From Streptomyces roseus (GTDB lineage Bacteria > Actinomycetota > Actinomycetes > Streptomycetales > Streptomycetaceae), in NCBI RefSeq assembly GCF_001044425.1, contig NZ_LFML01000131.1, forward strand, positions 58,228 through 122,227: a DNA stretch of 64,000 nt, given 5' to 3'. Below the pieces are notes generated by a model. The model did no database searches. It saw nothing but the letters and a program-made list of their open reading frames with translations, and was not told where the DNA came from. Shown one piece after another: positions 57,231 through 64,000 of the stretch (the stretch's first letter is position 1; the number at the start of each line of letters is the position of its first letter). Position numbers and translations under genes: made by a program.

Positions 57231-58516
57231 GCCCTCCCGCGGCCACCACGCCCAAGACCGGATCCGCCCCCGGTTCGGATGCGGTGGAGCCCTCGCCCTT
57301 CGGGAACCCGCGGTTCACCGTGTTCGCCGCGGGAAACGCGATCAACAACATCGGCGAGGCGGTGTACGCGACGGCCCTGCCGCTGCTCGCCTACCGCCTG
57401 ACCGGCTCGCTCACCGTCATGACGCTGCTGGCCGCCGCCGTCCCCGTCGGCATGCTCCTCGCACCGTCCCTGGGCTGGGTGGCCGACCGCTGGGGGCCGC
57501 GGGCCCTGGTCGTACCGGGTCTGCTGCTGCAGGCCCTCGCGGCCCTGGTGATGAACCTCGTCCTGCACGCCGGGACGCCCACCCCGGCCGCCCTCTTCGT
57601 TTGCGCGCTGCTCGTCGCGATCGGCGCAGCCGCGTACCGGACGGGGTGGATGACCGGAGTACCGGGGATGTTCCCCGACTGCCCGGTCCGTGCCCGCGGG
57701 ACGCTGAACAGCCTCTTCTTCGCCGCCACCCTCGTCGGCCCCCTCGTCTTCTCCTTCTGCCTGCCCTTCCTGGGCTACGAAGGTCTGCTGTGGCTCAACC
57801 TCGCCACCTTCTTCGCGCCGGTCGCGGTCTGGGCGATGGGAGTGCACCCGCCCCGCGTCCGGCCGGGCACGCCCGGCGCCCCGGGCGCCGGCCGCAACTG
57901 GAAGCTCTCCGAGGGCTGGAAGGCGATCGTCGCGGACCGCCGTGTCCTCGACATGCTCATCGTGCAGGTCGTGCTCGCCATCACCTGCGGCGCGGGCCTC
58001 GAGGCCCTGGTCGTCTACTCGCTGGGCCACACCTGGAGCCTCTCCGACCGCGCCGTGAGCGCCGTCGTCACCGTGATGAACGCGTGCATGCTCGCGGGAA
58101 ACCTGCTCGTCGCCCAGCGCAAGCGCACCCGCCCGTGGATCACCCTGACGCTGGGCATGACGGCCTGCGGCCTGTCCCTGCTGCTGCTCGCCCTGCCCTG
58201 GCGGTCGGTGTTCCTCGCCGCGGTCGCGCTGGGCGCGCTCGGCGAGGGCGCCGTCCTGAGCACCGTCGTGATGATGCGGGTCAAGTACCTGCCCGGCCCG
58301 GTCCTGGGGCGCGCCTCGGGGCTGATGTGGCTCGTCACGGGCGGGGCCGCACTGCTCTCGCCCGCCGTCACGCCCGCGCTGACCGAGGTCCTGGGAGCAC
58401 GGGGGACGTTCCTCGTGCTGGGCCTCGGCGCGTGCTCCGCCCTCTGGTACCTGAGGCGCGGCCGTAGGGACTGGCTCCGGCCGTCCGCACCGGTCGCCTC
58501 CGAATCGAACGCGTAG
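57227..58516 (+). CDS. MFS exporter of the IVRR/GCH II locus
   Basis: A 429-residue permease starting at GTG 57227, overlapping the propeller stop as GTGA. After a polar N-terminal 25 residues come about 12 hydrophobic segments: FTVFAAGNAINNIGEAVYAT, LPLLAYRLTGSLTVMTLLAA, LGWVADRWGPRALVVPG (loop 2-3 motif), and later LIVQVVLAITCGAGLEALVV and GLMWLVTGGAALLSPAVTPA. It resembles efflux-type MFS proteins next to natural-product genes. It may export the product of the locus or confer self-resistance. Confidence 0.88.
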   Translation: MSPPAATTPKTGSAPGSDAVEPSPFGNPRFTVFAAGNAINNIGEAVYATALPLLAYRLTGSLTVMTLLAAAVPVGMLLAPSLGWVADRWGPRALVVPGLLLQALAALVMNLVLHAGTPTPAALFVCALLVAIGAAAYRTGWMTGVPGMFPDCPVRARGTLNSLFFAATLVGPLVFSFCLPFLGYEGLLWLNLATFFAPVAVWAMGVHPPRVRPGTPGAPGAGRNWKLSEGWKAIVADRRVLDMLIVQVVLAITCGAGLEALVVYSLGHTWSLSDRAVSAVVTVMNACMLAGNLLVAQRKRTRPWITLTLGMTACGLSLLLLALPWRSVFLAAVALGALGEGAVLSTVVMMRVKYLPGPVLGRASGLMWLVTGGAALLSPAVTPALTEVLGARGTFLVLGLGACSALWYLRRGRRDWLRPSAPVASESNA

Positions 58517-58527
58517 GAGGAACCCCC

Positions 58528-59199
58528 ATGCAGGAAGTTGTCGCATCACCCCGCGGGACGGCCCGCCTCGGGCCCCTGCGGCCTCGTGCCACGGTGCGCT
58601 CCGAGGTACGCGTCCCGCTCGGCCTCGGGCCCGGCGCCGAGTTCGACGCGAGGGTGACGACCTTCGACGGACTGGCCGACGGCAAGGAGCACTTGGCCCT
58701 CGAACTCGGTGTCCGGCCGGCCGACGGAGTCCCCCTGGTCCGCCTCCATTCGGAGTGCCTGACCGGCGACGTCTTCGGATCGGCCCGCTGCGACTGCGGT
58801 CCCCAGCTCCACGAGGCCCTGCGGATGATCGACGGCGTCGGCGGCGTGCTGCTCTACCTGCGGCAGGAGGGGCGCGGCATCGGCCTCTACAACAAGCTCG
58901 ACGCGTACCGGCTCCAGGACGAGGGCCTGGACACGTACGAGGCCAACCGCGCCCTCGGCCTCGGCGACGACCTGCGGGACTACACGGCCGCGGCCCAGAT
59001 GCTGCGGACCCTCGGGATCACCGAGGTCGACCTGCTCACGAACAACCCGGACAAGCGCGGCCAGTTGACCCGGCACGGCATCGCCGTGCGCAGCACCGTG
59101 CGGACGGGGGTGTTCGCCAACCCCCACAACCTCTCGTACCTCACGGCGAAGGCCGACAAGACGCTGCACACCATCAGCCTCAAGGAGAAGATCGCGTGA
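58528..59199 (+). CDS. GTP cyclohydrolase II (RibA-type) paralogue
   Basis: A 223-residue enzyme starting at ATG 58528 with GTAGGAGGA upstream. All catalytic parts are present: zinc ligands C77, C88 and C90 in SECLTGDVFGSARCDCG, RQEGRGIGL (catalytic Arg loop), DAYRLQD (catalytic Tyr), GLGDDLRDY and LLTNNPDK. It opens GTP to a diaminopyrimidine with loss of formate and diphosphate, the first step of riboflavin and of 7-azapteridine biosynthesis. No ribB, ribD, ribE or ribH lies nearby, so this copy is likely for secondary metabolism, not vitamin supply. Confidence 0.93.
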   Translation: MQEVVASPRGTARLGPLRPRATVRSEVRVPLGLGPGAEFDARVTTFDGLADGKEHLALELGVRPADGVPLVRLHSECLTGDVFGSARCDCGPQLHEALRMIDGVGGVLLYLRQEGRGIGLYNKLDAYRLQDEGLDTYEANRALGLGDDLRDYTAAAQMLRTLGITEVDLLTNNPDKRGQLTRHGIAVRSTVRTGVFANPHNLSYLTAKADKTLHTISLKEKIA

Positions 59200-60911
59200 T
59201 CAAGCACCAGGGCCCGATCAGCGGGGTCGCCACCTTCGGTGACCGCTACGTGGCCACCGCCGGCTACGACAACCAGGTCATCCTCTGGAACGCCGCCGAG
59301 CACACGTTCCTGGCCCGCGGCGTACACGACCACCTGGTCAACCAGGTGGCGTTCAGCCCGGACGGCTCCCTGCTCGTCACCTCCTCCAGCGACTACACCG
59401 CGCGCCTGTGGTCGGTCCCCGACCTGCGGCTGCGCGCGGTGCTGGGGGACCAGAAGGACGACGTGGAGATGTCCGTCTTCCACCCCGAGCAGGAGCTGAT
59501 CGCCACGGCCTCCCGCGACCACACGGTCCGCGTGTACGACTTCTCCGGGGCCGTCGTCCGCCGCTTCGAGGGCCACACCGCCGACGTCATCTCCGTCGAG
59601 TGGCTGCCCGCCACCGGAGAGCTGATCTCCTCCAGCGACGACGGGACGATCAAGCGCTGGTCGCTCGCCACGGGTGAGATGACCGCCGACATCGACCTCG
59701 ACGGCGTCGAGACGGACACCATCGCCATCACCCGCGGCGGCGTGGTCTTCGCCGGCAACGACGACGGCGCCATCATCCGCATCGAGAACGGCGGGACCGA
59801 GTACTTCCCGGCCCACGACGCCGGCATCAAGCGCCTCGTCCTCAACGCCGCGACCGGCGCCCTCGTCAGCCTCAGCTACGACCGCTCCCTGCGCGTCTGG
59901 GACACCGCAGAGGGGCTGCGTCCGCTGCACACCGCCGAGTTCCCCGCGGAGATCTGGGCCAGGTCCTGCGCCTTCCTCGACGACCACACGCTCGCCTTCG
60001 CCACCTTCGGCTCCACGTACGCCACCTACGACACCGTGACCGCGACCTGGAACCTGGACCTGGTGGAGGGCACGCGCTGCGTGAACGCCGTCACCACCCT
60101 GCCCGACGGGCGCACCTACACCGTCGGGGACGCGGGTGTCGTCCGCGTCGACGGGGCCGAGGGGGGACGCCCGGACAGCCTGTGCAACTTCCTCGTCCCC
60201 GTGGGCGGCCGGGTGCTCACCGGCGGCCAGCTGGGCCGCGTCTTCGACGCCGACACCGGCGAGACGCTCCACCAGCACCGTTCCCCGCTGAACTGCGCGG
60301 CCGCCTTCGAGCGCGACGGCGTACCGCACGTGGTCGTCGGCGCCTACACCGGCGAGGGCCTCGTCTTCGCCGTGCGGGCGGACGGGGCGGTCGAGCACGT
60401 GGCGACGCTCCCGCTGCTCGCCAACGCCGTGAAGGGCCTGGCCGTCTCCGGCGACACCGTCTTCGCGGTGTGCGCGGACGCCTCGGCCAGCTGGTTCAGC
60501 ACCGAGACCCTCCAGGAGACCGCCCGCGTGGAGGAGGCGCACACCCGGATCGCCAACGGCTGCGCGCCGCTGCCCGGCGGCCGGTTCGCCAGCGTCAGCC
60601 GGGACCTGCTCCTGCGCCTGTGGGACGGCGACGGCGCGACGGCCGTGCCCACCCCGCACGACCACTCCGTCAAGTGCGTCGCCGCCTCCACCGACGGGGT
60701 CCTGGTCGCCACCGGTTCGTACGGGGGCACGGTGGCGGTCTACGACACGCGCACCGGAGCGTGGCCGTACGTCGGCAAGCCCACCACCGCCGGCATCTCC
60801 GCCCTCCACTACGCGCCGGAGGCGGACACCTTCCTCGCGGCCTCGTACGACGGCTCGGTGTACCCGGTCCCGGCGGTACGGGAGGCGGACCCCGCCCCGC
60901 AGCGGTGGTGA
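59196..60911 (+). CDS. WD40-repeat protein of the IVRR/GCH II locus
   Basis: A 571-residue protein starting at GTG 59196, overlapping the cyclohydrolase stop (GTGA) with AAGGAG upstream. At least seven classic WD40 blades are clear in the first half (VATAGYDNQVILWNAAEHTF, LLVTSSSDYTARLWSVPDLR, LIATASRDHTVRVYDFSGAV, GHTADVISVEWLPATGELIS), and more degenerate ones in the second, so two propellers are possible. There is no signal peptide. A WD-repeat protein of unknown role (ToxC) also accompanies a GTP cyclohydrolase II (ToxB) in the Burkholderia toxoflavin operon, as I recall it. That parallel is the main reason to link these genes to azapteridine-like chemistry. Confidence 0.9.
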   Translation: MIKHQGPISGVATFGDRYVATAGYDNQVILWNAAEHTFLARGVHDHLVNQVAFSPDGSLLVTSSSDYTARLWSVPDLRLRAVLGDQKDDVEMSVFHPEQELIATASRDHTVRVYDFSGAVVRRFEGHTADVISVEWLPATGELISSSDDGTIKRWSLATGEMTADIDLDGVETDTIAITRGGVVFAGNDDGAIIRIENGGTEYFPAHDAGIKRLVLNAATGALVSLSYDRSLRVWDTAEGLRPLHTAEFPAEIWARSCAFLDDHTLAFATFGSTYATYDTVTATWNLDLVEGTRCVNAVTTLPDGRTYTVGDAGVVRVDGAEGGRPDSLCNFLVPVGGRVLTGGQLGRVFDADTGETLHQHRSPLNCAAAFERDGVPHVVVGAYTGEGLVFAVRADGAVEHVATLPLLANAVKGLAVSGDTVFAVCADASASWFSTETLQETARVEEAHTRIANGCAPLPGGRFASVSRDLLLRLWDGDGATAVPTPHDHSVKCVAASTDGVLVATGSYGGTVAVYDTRTGAWPYVGKPTTAGISALHYAPEADTFLAASYDGSVYPVPAVREADPAPQRW

Positions 60912-60936
60912 ACACTCCACGCGCGGCGCAGGCGTC

Positions 60937-61584
60937 TCACGGTCCGTCGATGAGGCGCTGGAGGCCGGGGGCGTAGAGGTCGGCCAGGCGTTCGGCGCCG
61001 GCGTGGACGCCGGCGCCGTCGGGGCGGTGCAGGCTCAAGGTGGCGCCGAGCCCCAGCAGTTGGCCGGCGATCAGCTCGGCCCGCAGCTGTGCGTCCGGGC
61101 CTCCGAGGGCGGCGGCCAGCCGGTCGGTGACCTGCTCGCGGAAGCGCGCGCGCAACAGGGTGCGTTCGTCCTCGATGCCCAGGGAGAACACGACGCGCAG
61201 CAGGGGATCCCCGCGCAAGCGGTCCCGTAGCTCGACCATCGTGAGGACCAGGTGCCGGCCGAGGGCGGGGGGCTCGGCGGCGAACAGTTCGTCGGCGGCC
61301 GCCCGGAAGTCGACGACCGTGTTGAACAGCGCTTCCTTGCTGCCGAACCGCTTGACGATCAGCGACGGGCTCACTCCCGCGGCGGCCGCGATCCCGCGCA
61401 TCGTGACCTCGGCGTACGGCCGCAGGGTGAACGCGCGGCGGGCGGCCCGGACGATGGCCTCGCGCCCGGTCTCGGCGCCCGCCTCGCCGCCCGCGCCGGT
61501 GCCCGTCTCCCCGCGCGCGTCCGCACCGGCCTCCCCCTCGGCCGGGGCGGACGCGGTGGTGGGGGAGTCCTCGGTGCTGCTCAT
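60937..61584 (-). CDS. TetR family regulator
   Basis: A 215-residue repressor starting at ATG 61584 and overlapping the MFS stop as ATGA. An unusual 42-residue acidic Gly/Ala/Glu-rich N-terminus precedes the helix-turn-helix (REAIVRAARRAFTLRPYAEV, then TMRGIAAAAGVSPSLIVKRF, about residues 43-85). The ligand domain includes LLRVVFSLGIEDERTLLRAR and LIAGQLLGLGATLSL. It is co-transcribed behind the MFS gene it presumably controls through the operators at 63186. Confidence 0.9.
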   Translation of the reverse strand: MSSTEDSPTTASAPAEGEAGADARGETGTGAGGEAGAETGREAIVRAARRAFTLRPYAEVTMRGIAAAAGVSPSLIVKRFGSKEALFNTVVDFRAAADELFAAEPPALGRHLVLTMVELRDRLRGDPLLRVVFSLGIEDERTLLRARFREQVTDRLAAALGGPDAQLRAELIAGQLLGLGATLSLHRPDGAGVHAGAERLADLYAPGLQRLIDGP

Positions 61585-63152
61585 GCGCTCTCCGGGGCGG
61601 CGGTCACGGACGCTGACACCGTGACCGTACCGCCCGCGCGGCCCCGCAGCGGACCGCGTCCGCCCCTGACGCGGTGCGACGGCCGGTCCGACGGCCGGTC
61701 CGACGGCAGGAACAGCGTGGCGACGAGGGCGGCGAGCGCCGTGCCCCCGGCGATCAGGAAGATGAGCAGGTAGGCGTGCAGGGTCGGTGCGGTGCGCCCG
61801 CCGGCGACGAAGGTCACGTGGGCCAGGACGGCGGCGACCACGGCGCTGCAACAGGCCTGGCCGACGGAGCGCATGAGGGTGTTGAGACCGTTGGCCGCGG
61901 CGGTCTCCCCGACCGGTACGGCCCGCATCACGAGGGCGGGCAGCGCCGAGTACGCGATGGCGGTACCGGAGGAGACCACGGTGGCGCCGGCCACGATCAG
62001 CCAGAGGCTGTGGCTGGTGAAGAAGCGGACCACGTAGCCGACCGCCATGACGACGGCGGCCAGCGCGAGGGCGGTGCGGGGCCCGTAGGCGGCCGAGATC
62101 CGTGCGGAGACGGGAGAGAGGGCAACCATGGCCAGGCCGCCGGGCAGCAGGCACAGGCCGCTGACCACGATGGACGCGCCGAGGCCGTACCCGGTGCTGG
62201 TGGGCTCCTGCACCATCTGCCCGGTGACCAGGGAGTTCGCGTAGAACGCGAAGCCGATCAGCAGGGCCGCCACGTTGGTGAGCAGGACGGCGGGCCGGGC
62301 GGAGACCCGCAGGTCGACCATGGGGGATACGGTGCGCAGCTCGAACCACCCCCACAGCAGGCCCACGACCACGGAGGCGCCGAGCAGGCCGATCGTGCGC
62401 GGGGAGGTCCACCCCCAGTCCGAGCCCTGGGTGATGGCGAGCAGCAGGCCGACCAGGGTGGCGGTCAGTCCCAGGGTGCCGGGGAGGTCGAAGCGGCCCG
62501 GCGATCGCACCGGCGACTCGGGGACGATCCACAGCACCAGCAGCAGGTCGAGGAGGCCGAGCGCCGCCGACGCCCAGAACATGGTGTGCCAGTCGAAGTT
62601 CTCCATGACGACCGCGGCCACGGGCAGACCGATGGCGGCGCCGATGCCGAGCGTCGAGCTCATGAGCGCGATCGCGGGGAGCACCCGCTCGGCCGGCAGC
62701 TCGTCGCGGATGATGCTGATGCCGAGGGGGATCACCGCGAGCGCCGCTCCCTGGAGGGCCCGGCCGGTGATCAGGACGCCGATGTCGGAGCTGACCGCGC
62801 ACAGCACGGAGCCGACGCTGAGCACGCCCAGCGAGGCCAGCAGCACCCGCCGTTTCCCGTACATGTCGCCGACGCGGCCGAGCACGGGGGTGAACACCGC
62901 GCCGGTCAGCAGCGTGATCGTGACCAGCCAGCCCGCGGCGCCGGGGCTCGCCCCCGTGAGGTCGGGGACGTGCGGCAGCAGCGGAACCACCAGGGTCTGC
63001 ATGACGGCGACGACCATGCCGCAGAAAGCGAGGACGGGCATGACGAGCTCGGGGTGACGGCTGCGGGAGGCGACGGGCGCGGGGGAGGGCGTAGGGGAGG
63101 GTGCGGTGGGGTCCTCGGGGGCCGGACCGGGTGCGGGTATCGCGGGGGGCAT
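61581..63152 (-). CDS. MFS drug:H+ antiporter (DHA2/EmrB type)
   Basis: A 523-residue efflux permease; ATG 63152 is preferred because GGAG lies 4 nt upstream (a GTG at 63194 is the alternative). About 14 hydrophobic segments as in DHA2 transporters. Loop 2-3 has GRVGDMYGKRRVLLAS and motif C is VLPAIALMSSTLGIGAAIGL. LDLLLVLWIVPESPVR precedes the central loop, and PALVMRAVPVGETAAANGLN is a typical late motif. The TetR gene is coupled downstream, and paired operators lie upstream. Antibiotic or dye export is likely; the substrate is unknown. Confidence 0.92.
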   Translation of the reverse strand: MPPAIPAPGPAPEDPTAPSPTPSPAPVASRSRHPELVMPVLAFCGMVVAVMQTLVVPLLPHVPDLTGASPGAAGWLVTITLLTGAVFTPVLGRVGDMYGKRRVLLASLGVLSVGSVLCAVSSDIGVLITGRALQGAALAVIPLGISIIRDELPAERVLPAIALMSSTLGIGAAIGLPVAAVVMENFDWHTMFWASAALGLLDLLLVLWIVPESPVRSPGRFDLPGTLGLTATLVGLLLAITQGSDWGWTSPRTIGLLGASVVVGLLWGWFELRTVSPMVDLRVSARPAVLLTNVAALLIGFAFYANSLVTGQMVQEPTSTGYGLGASIVVSGLCLLPGGLAMVALSPVSARISAAYGPRTALALAAVVMAVGYVVRFFTSHSLWLIVAGATVVSSGTAIAYSALPALVMRAVPVGETAAANGLNTLMRSVGQACCSAVVAAVLAHVTFVAGGRTAPTLHAYLLIFLIAGGTALAALVATLFLPSDRPSDRPSHRVRGGRGPLRGRAGGTVTVSASVTAAPESA

Positions 63153-63185
63153 GTTGCTCCAGGGGCGTGGGGGAGCGGAACCACA

Positions 63186-63231
63186 GGGGTGCACGACTGT
63201 TCACCCCCAGGGTAAACGACTGTGCACCCCC
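63186..63231. promoter_or_regulatory. Twin operators upstream of the MFS/TetR operon
   Basis: ACGACTGT-T/G-CACCCCC occurs twice (63193-63208 and 63216-63231), 15 of 16 bases identical, 23 bp apart. Each is the core of an inverted repeat: GGGGTG-N10-CACCCC (63186-63207) and GGGT-N12-ACCC (63210-63229). They sit 34-80 bp upstream of the transporter start and are the expected TetR sites. Confidence 0.7.
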
Positions 63232-63258
63232 TCGTCCGCCCCCTCCGGTTTAGGGCAT

Positions 63259-63270
63259 TGGTCCAGACCT
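63259..63270. promoter_or_regulatory. DasR-responsive-element-like box (TGGTCCAGACCT)
   Basis: TGGTCCAGACCT is the 12-bp sequence long known from Streptomyces chitinase promoters, and it matches the core of the DasR consensus (TGGTCTAGACCA). It ends one base before a TTGACG -35, so DasR binding would block RNA polymerase until GlcN-6-P or chitin signals release it. Confidence 0.85.
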
Positions 63271-63271
63271 A

Positions 63272-63300
63272 TTGACGGGGTCGGTGGGCGCTCCTACGAT
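63272..63300 (+). promoter_or_regulatory. Consensus promoter of the chitinase-like gene
   Basis: TTGACG (63272-63277) and TACGAT (63295-63300) are separated by exactly 17 nt, a near-consensus vegetative promoter. Transcription would start near 63307, leaving a leader of about 95 nt before ATG 63402. Confidence 0.75.
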
Positions 63301-63401
63301 CCGGACCGGCGCATCCCCACGTCTCCCCACCTCACCCAGGCCGGGTGTCACACCCCCACGCATGGTCATGCCCATGACACTCGGCGGGATTGGAGCACCG
63401 C

Positions 63402-64000
63402 ATGTTCCGTCGACGGTCGCGTACCCCACGTCCGCCGGGCGACCTCCGCCCCTACCCCCGCCGTCCGGCCGTCCTGAGGCGCGTACTGGCCGGGGTGAGC
63501 GCCGCCGCCGTCATCGCCGCCGGCCTCGCGGTGGCCGGCTCCGTGACGGCCGGGGCTGCCGTCACCGCCGACCTGGTGGCCAACCCGGGCTTCGAGAACG
63601 GGCTGAGCGACTGGTCGTGCCCGGGCGGTGTCGCCGCGGTCGTCGCCGGCCCGGTCCGCTCCGGCGCCGCGGCCCTCAAGGCGGTACCGACCGGTCAGGA
63701 CACCGCCCAGTGCACCCAGACCATCAGCGTGCAGCCCAACTCCCAGTACTCCCTCAGCGCTTACGTCCAAGGCAGCTACGTCTATCTGGGCGTCACCGGC
63801 ACGGGGCTCACCGGCTCCCCGTCCACGTGGACGCCCAACAGCCCCTCGTACGGCCGGCTCGACGTCGCCTTCACGACCGGGCCGAGCACCACGTCGGTGA
63901 CCGTCTACCTGCACGGCTGGTACGGACAGCCCGCGTACTACGCGGACGACGTGTCGCTCAGCGGCCCCGGCGGCCCCACCCCCACGCCGACCGCGACGCC
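63402..64000 (+). CDS. Secreted chitinase-like protein, N-terminal part
   Basis: A frame from ATG 63402 (GGAG 8 nt upstream) runs off the window end. A signal peptide with a long basic n-region (RRRSRTPRPPGDLRPYPRR) and a hydrophobic core ends near VTAGAAVTA. It is followed by a carbohydrate-binding beta-sandwich (LVANPGFENGLSDWSCPGGV, TISVQPNSQYSLSAYVQGSY, VTVYLHGWYGQPAYYADDVS) and a Pro/Thr linker (GGPTPTPTATP). This order (CBM, linker) precedes a GH18 catalytic domain in many Streptomyces chitinases. The catalytic part is outside the window. The DasR-like box upstream supports a chitin role. Confidence 0.85.
   Translation, partial: MFRRRSRTPRPPGDLRPYPRRPAVLRRVLAGVSAAAVIAAGLAVAGSVTAGAAVTADLVANPGFENGLSDWSCPGGVAAVVAGPVRSGAAALKAVPTGQDTAQCTQTISVQPNSQYSLSAYVQGSYVYLGVTGTGLTGSPSTWTPNSPSYGRLDVAFTTGPSTTSVTVYLHGWYGQPAYYADDVSLSGPGGPTPTPTAT

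Noticed and set aside
58528..59199. GTP cyclohydrolase II as the housekeeping riboflavin gene ribA.
   Set aside because: No other riboflavin gene is linked, the enzyme lacks the fused RibB domain common in actinobacterial riboflavin operons, and it is coupled to WD40 and MFS genes.

Overview
The window is a very GC-rich, gene-dense segment of an actinobacterial chromosome, almost certainly Streptomyces or a close relative. The evidence is GTG/TTG starts, translational coupling by ATGA/GTGA overlaps, a complete conservon (cvnABCD), a SARP regulator, an RsrR-type [2Fe-2S] regulator, a DasR-like site before a chitinase-like gene, a bacterial terpene synthase and many secreted proteins. No rRNA, tRNA, CRISPR array or intact insertion sequence was seen.

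Layout. 1-1.1 kb: cysteine-free ribosomal proteins L31B and L33, then a secreted protein. 1.1-7.9 kb: a 1599-residue protein of unknown function and a TetX-like flavin monooxygenase, divergent from a TetR repressor across three near-identical 17-bp palindromes. 8-12.8 kb: a VOC protein and the conservon. 12.8-16.7 kb: a membrane protein, Cu/Zn-type SOD, an SDR and a methyltransferase. 16.8-25 kb: a secreted adenosine deaminase-like protein, a LuxR-HTH/SARP fusion regulator, and three secreted acyl-processing enzymes (PE-PPE/cutinase-like, penicillin-acylase family, antigen-85-like). 25-38 kb: a patchwork of intact genes and at least six gene remnants, with an RsrR/NmrA divergent pair, an AMP-dependent ligase, and a coupled phosphatase/MFS/TolB-like operon. 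37.9-44.1 kb: a terpene synthase, an anchored protein, an ArsR-EamA pair sharing a 16-bp operator, and a HAF-repeat protein. 44.3-49.3 kb: a histidine kinase, a frameshifted response regulator, and a split DsbD-like thiol relay (CX5C lipoprotein, CcdA, TlpA-like protein, WCGNC lipoprotein). 49.7-53.8 kb: small secreted or membrane proteins.

The most unusual locus is 54.3-60.9 kb. An NADPH:FMN reductase-like gene is followed by three tiny ORFs of 13-14 codons. Each has an 8-nt perfect Shine-Dalgarno (SD) sequence and encodes variants of one peptide (M..IVRR[VI][VI]...I), and a fourth copy is broken. Three strong hairpins come next, then a co-directional operon encoding a beta-propeller protein, an MFS transporter, a GTP cyclohydrolase II paralogue and a WD40 protein. 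The GTP cyclohydrolase II/WD40 pairing recalls toxoflavin-type azapteridine loci, but the peptide array does not belong to that pathway as I know it. This is the best candidate for an undescribed system.

61-64 kb: a TetR/MFS efflux pair with paired operators, then a chitin-related secreted protein that runs off the end behind a DasR-like box and a consensus promoter.

All function calls come from reading motifs by eye. No similarity search was run.
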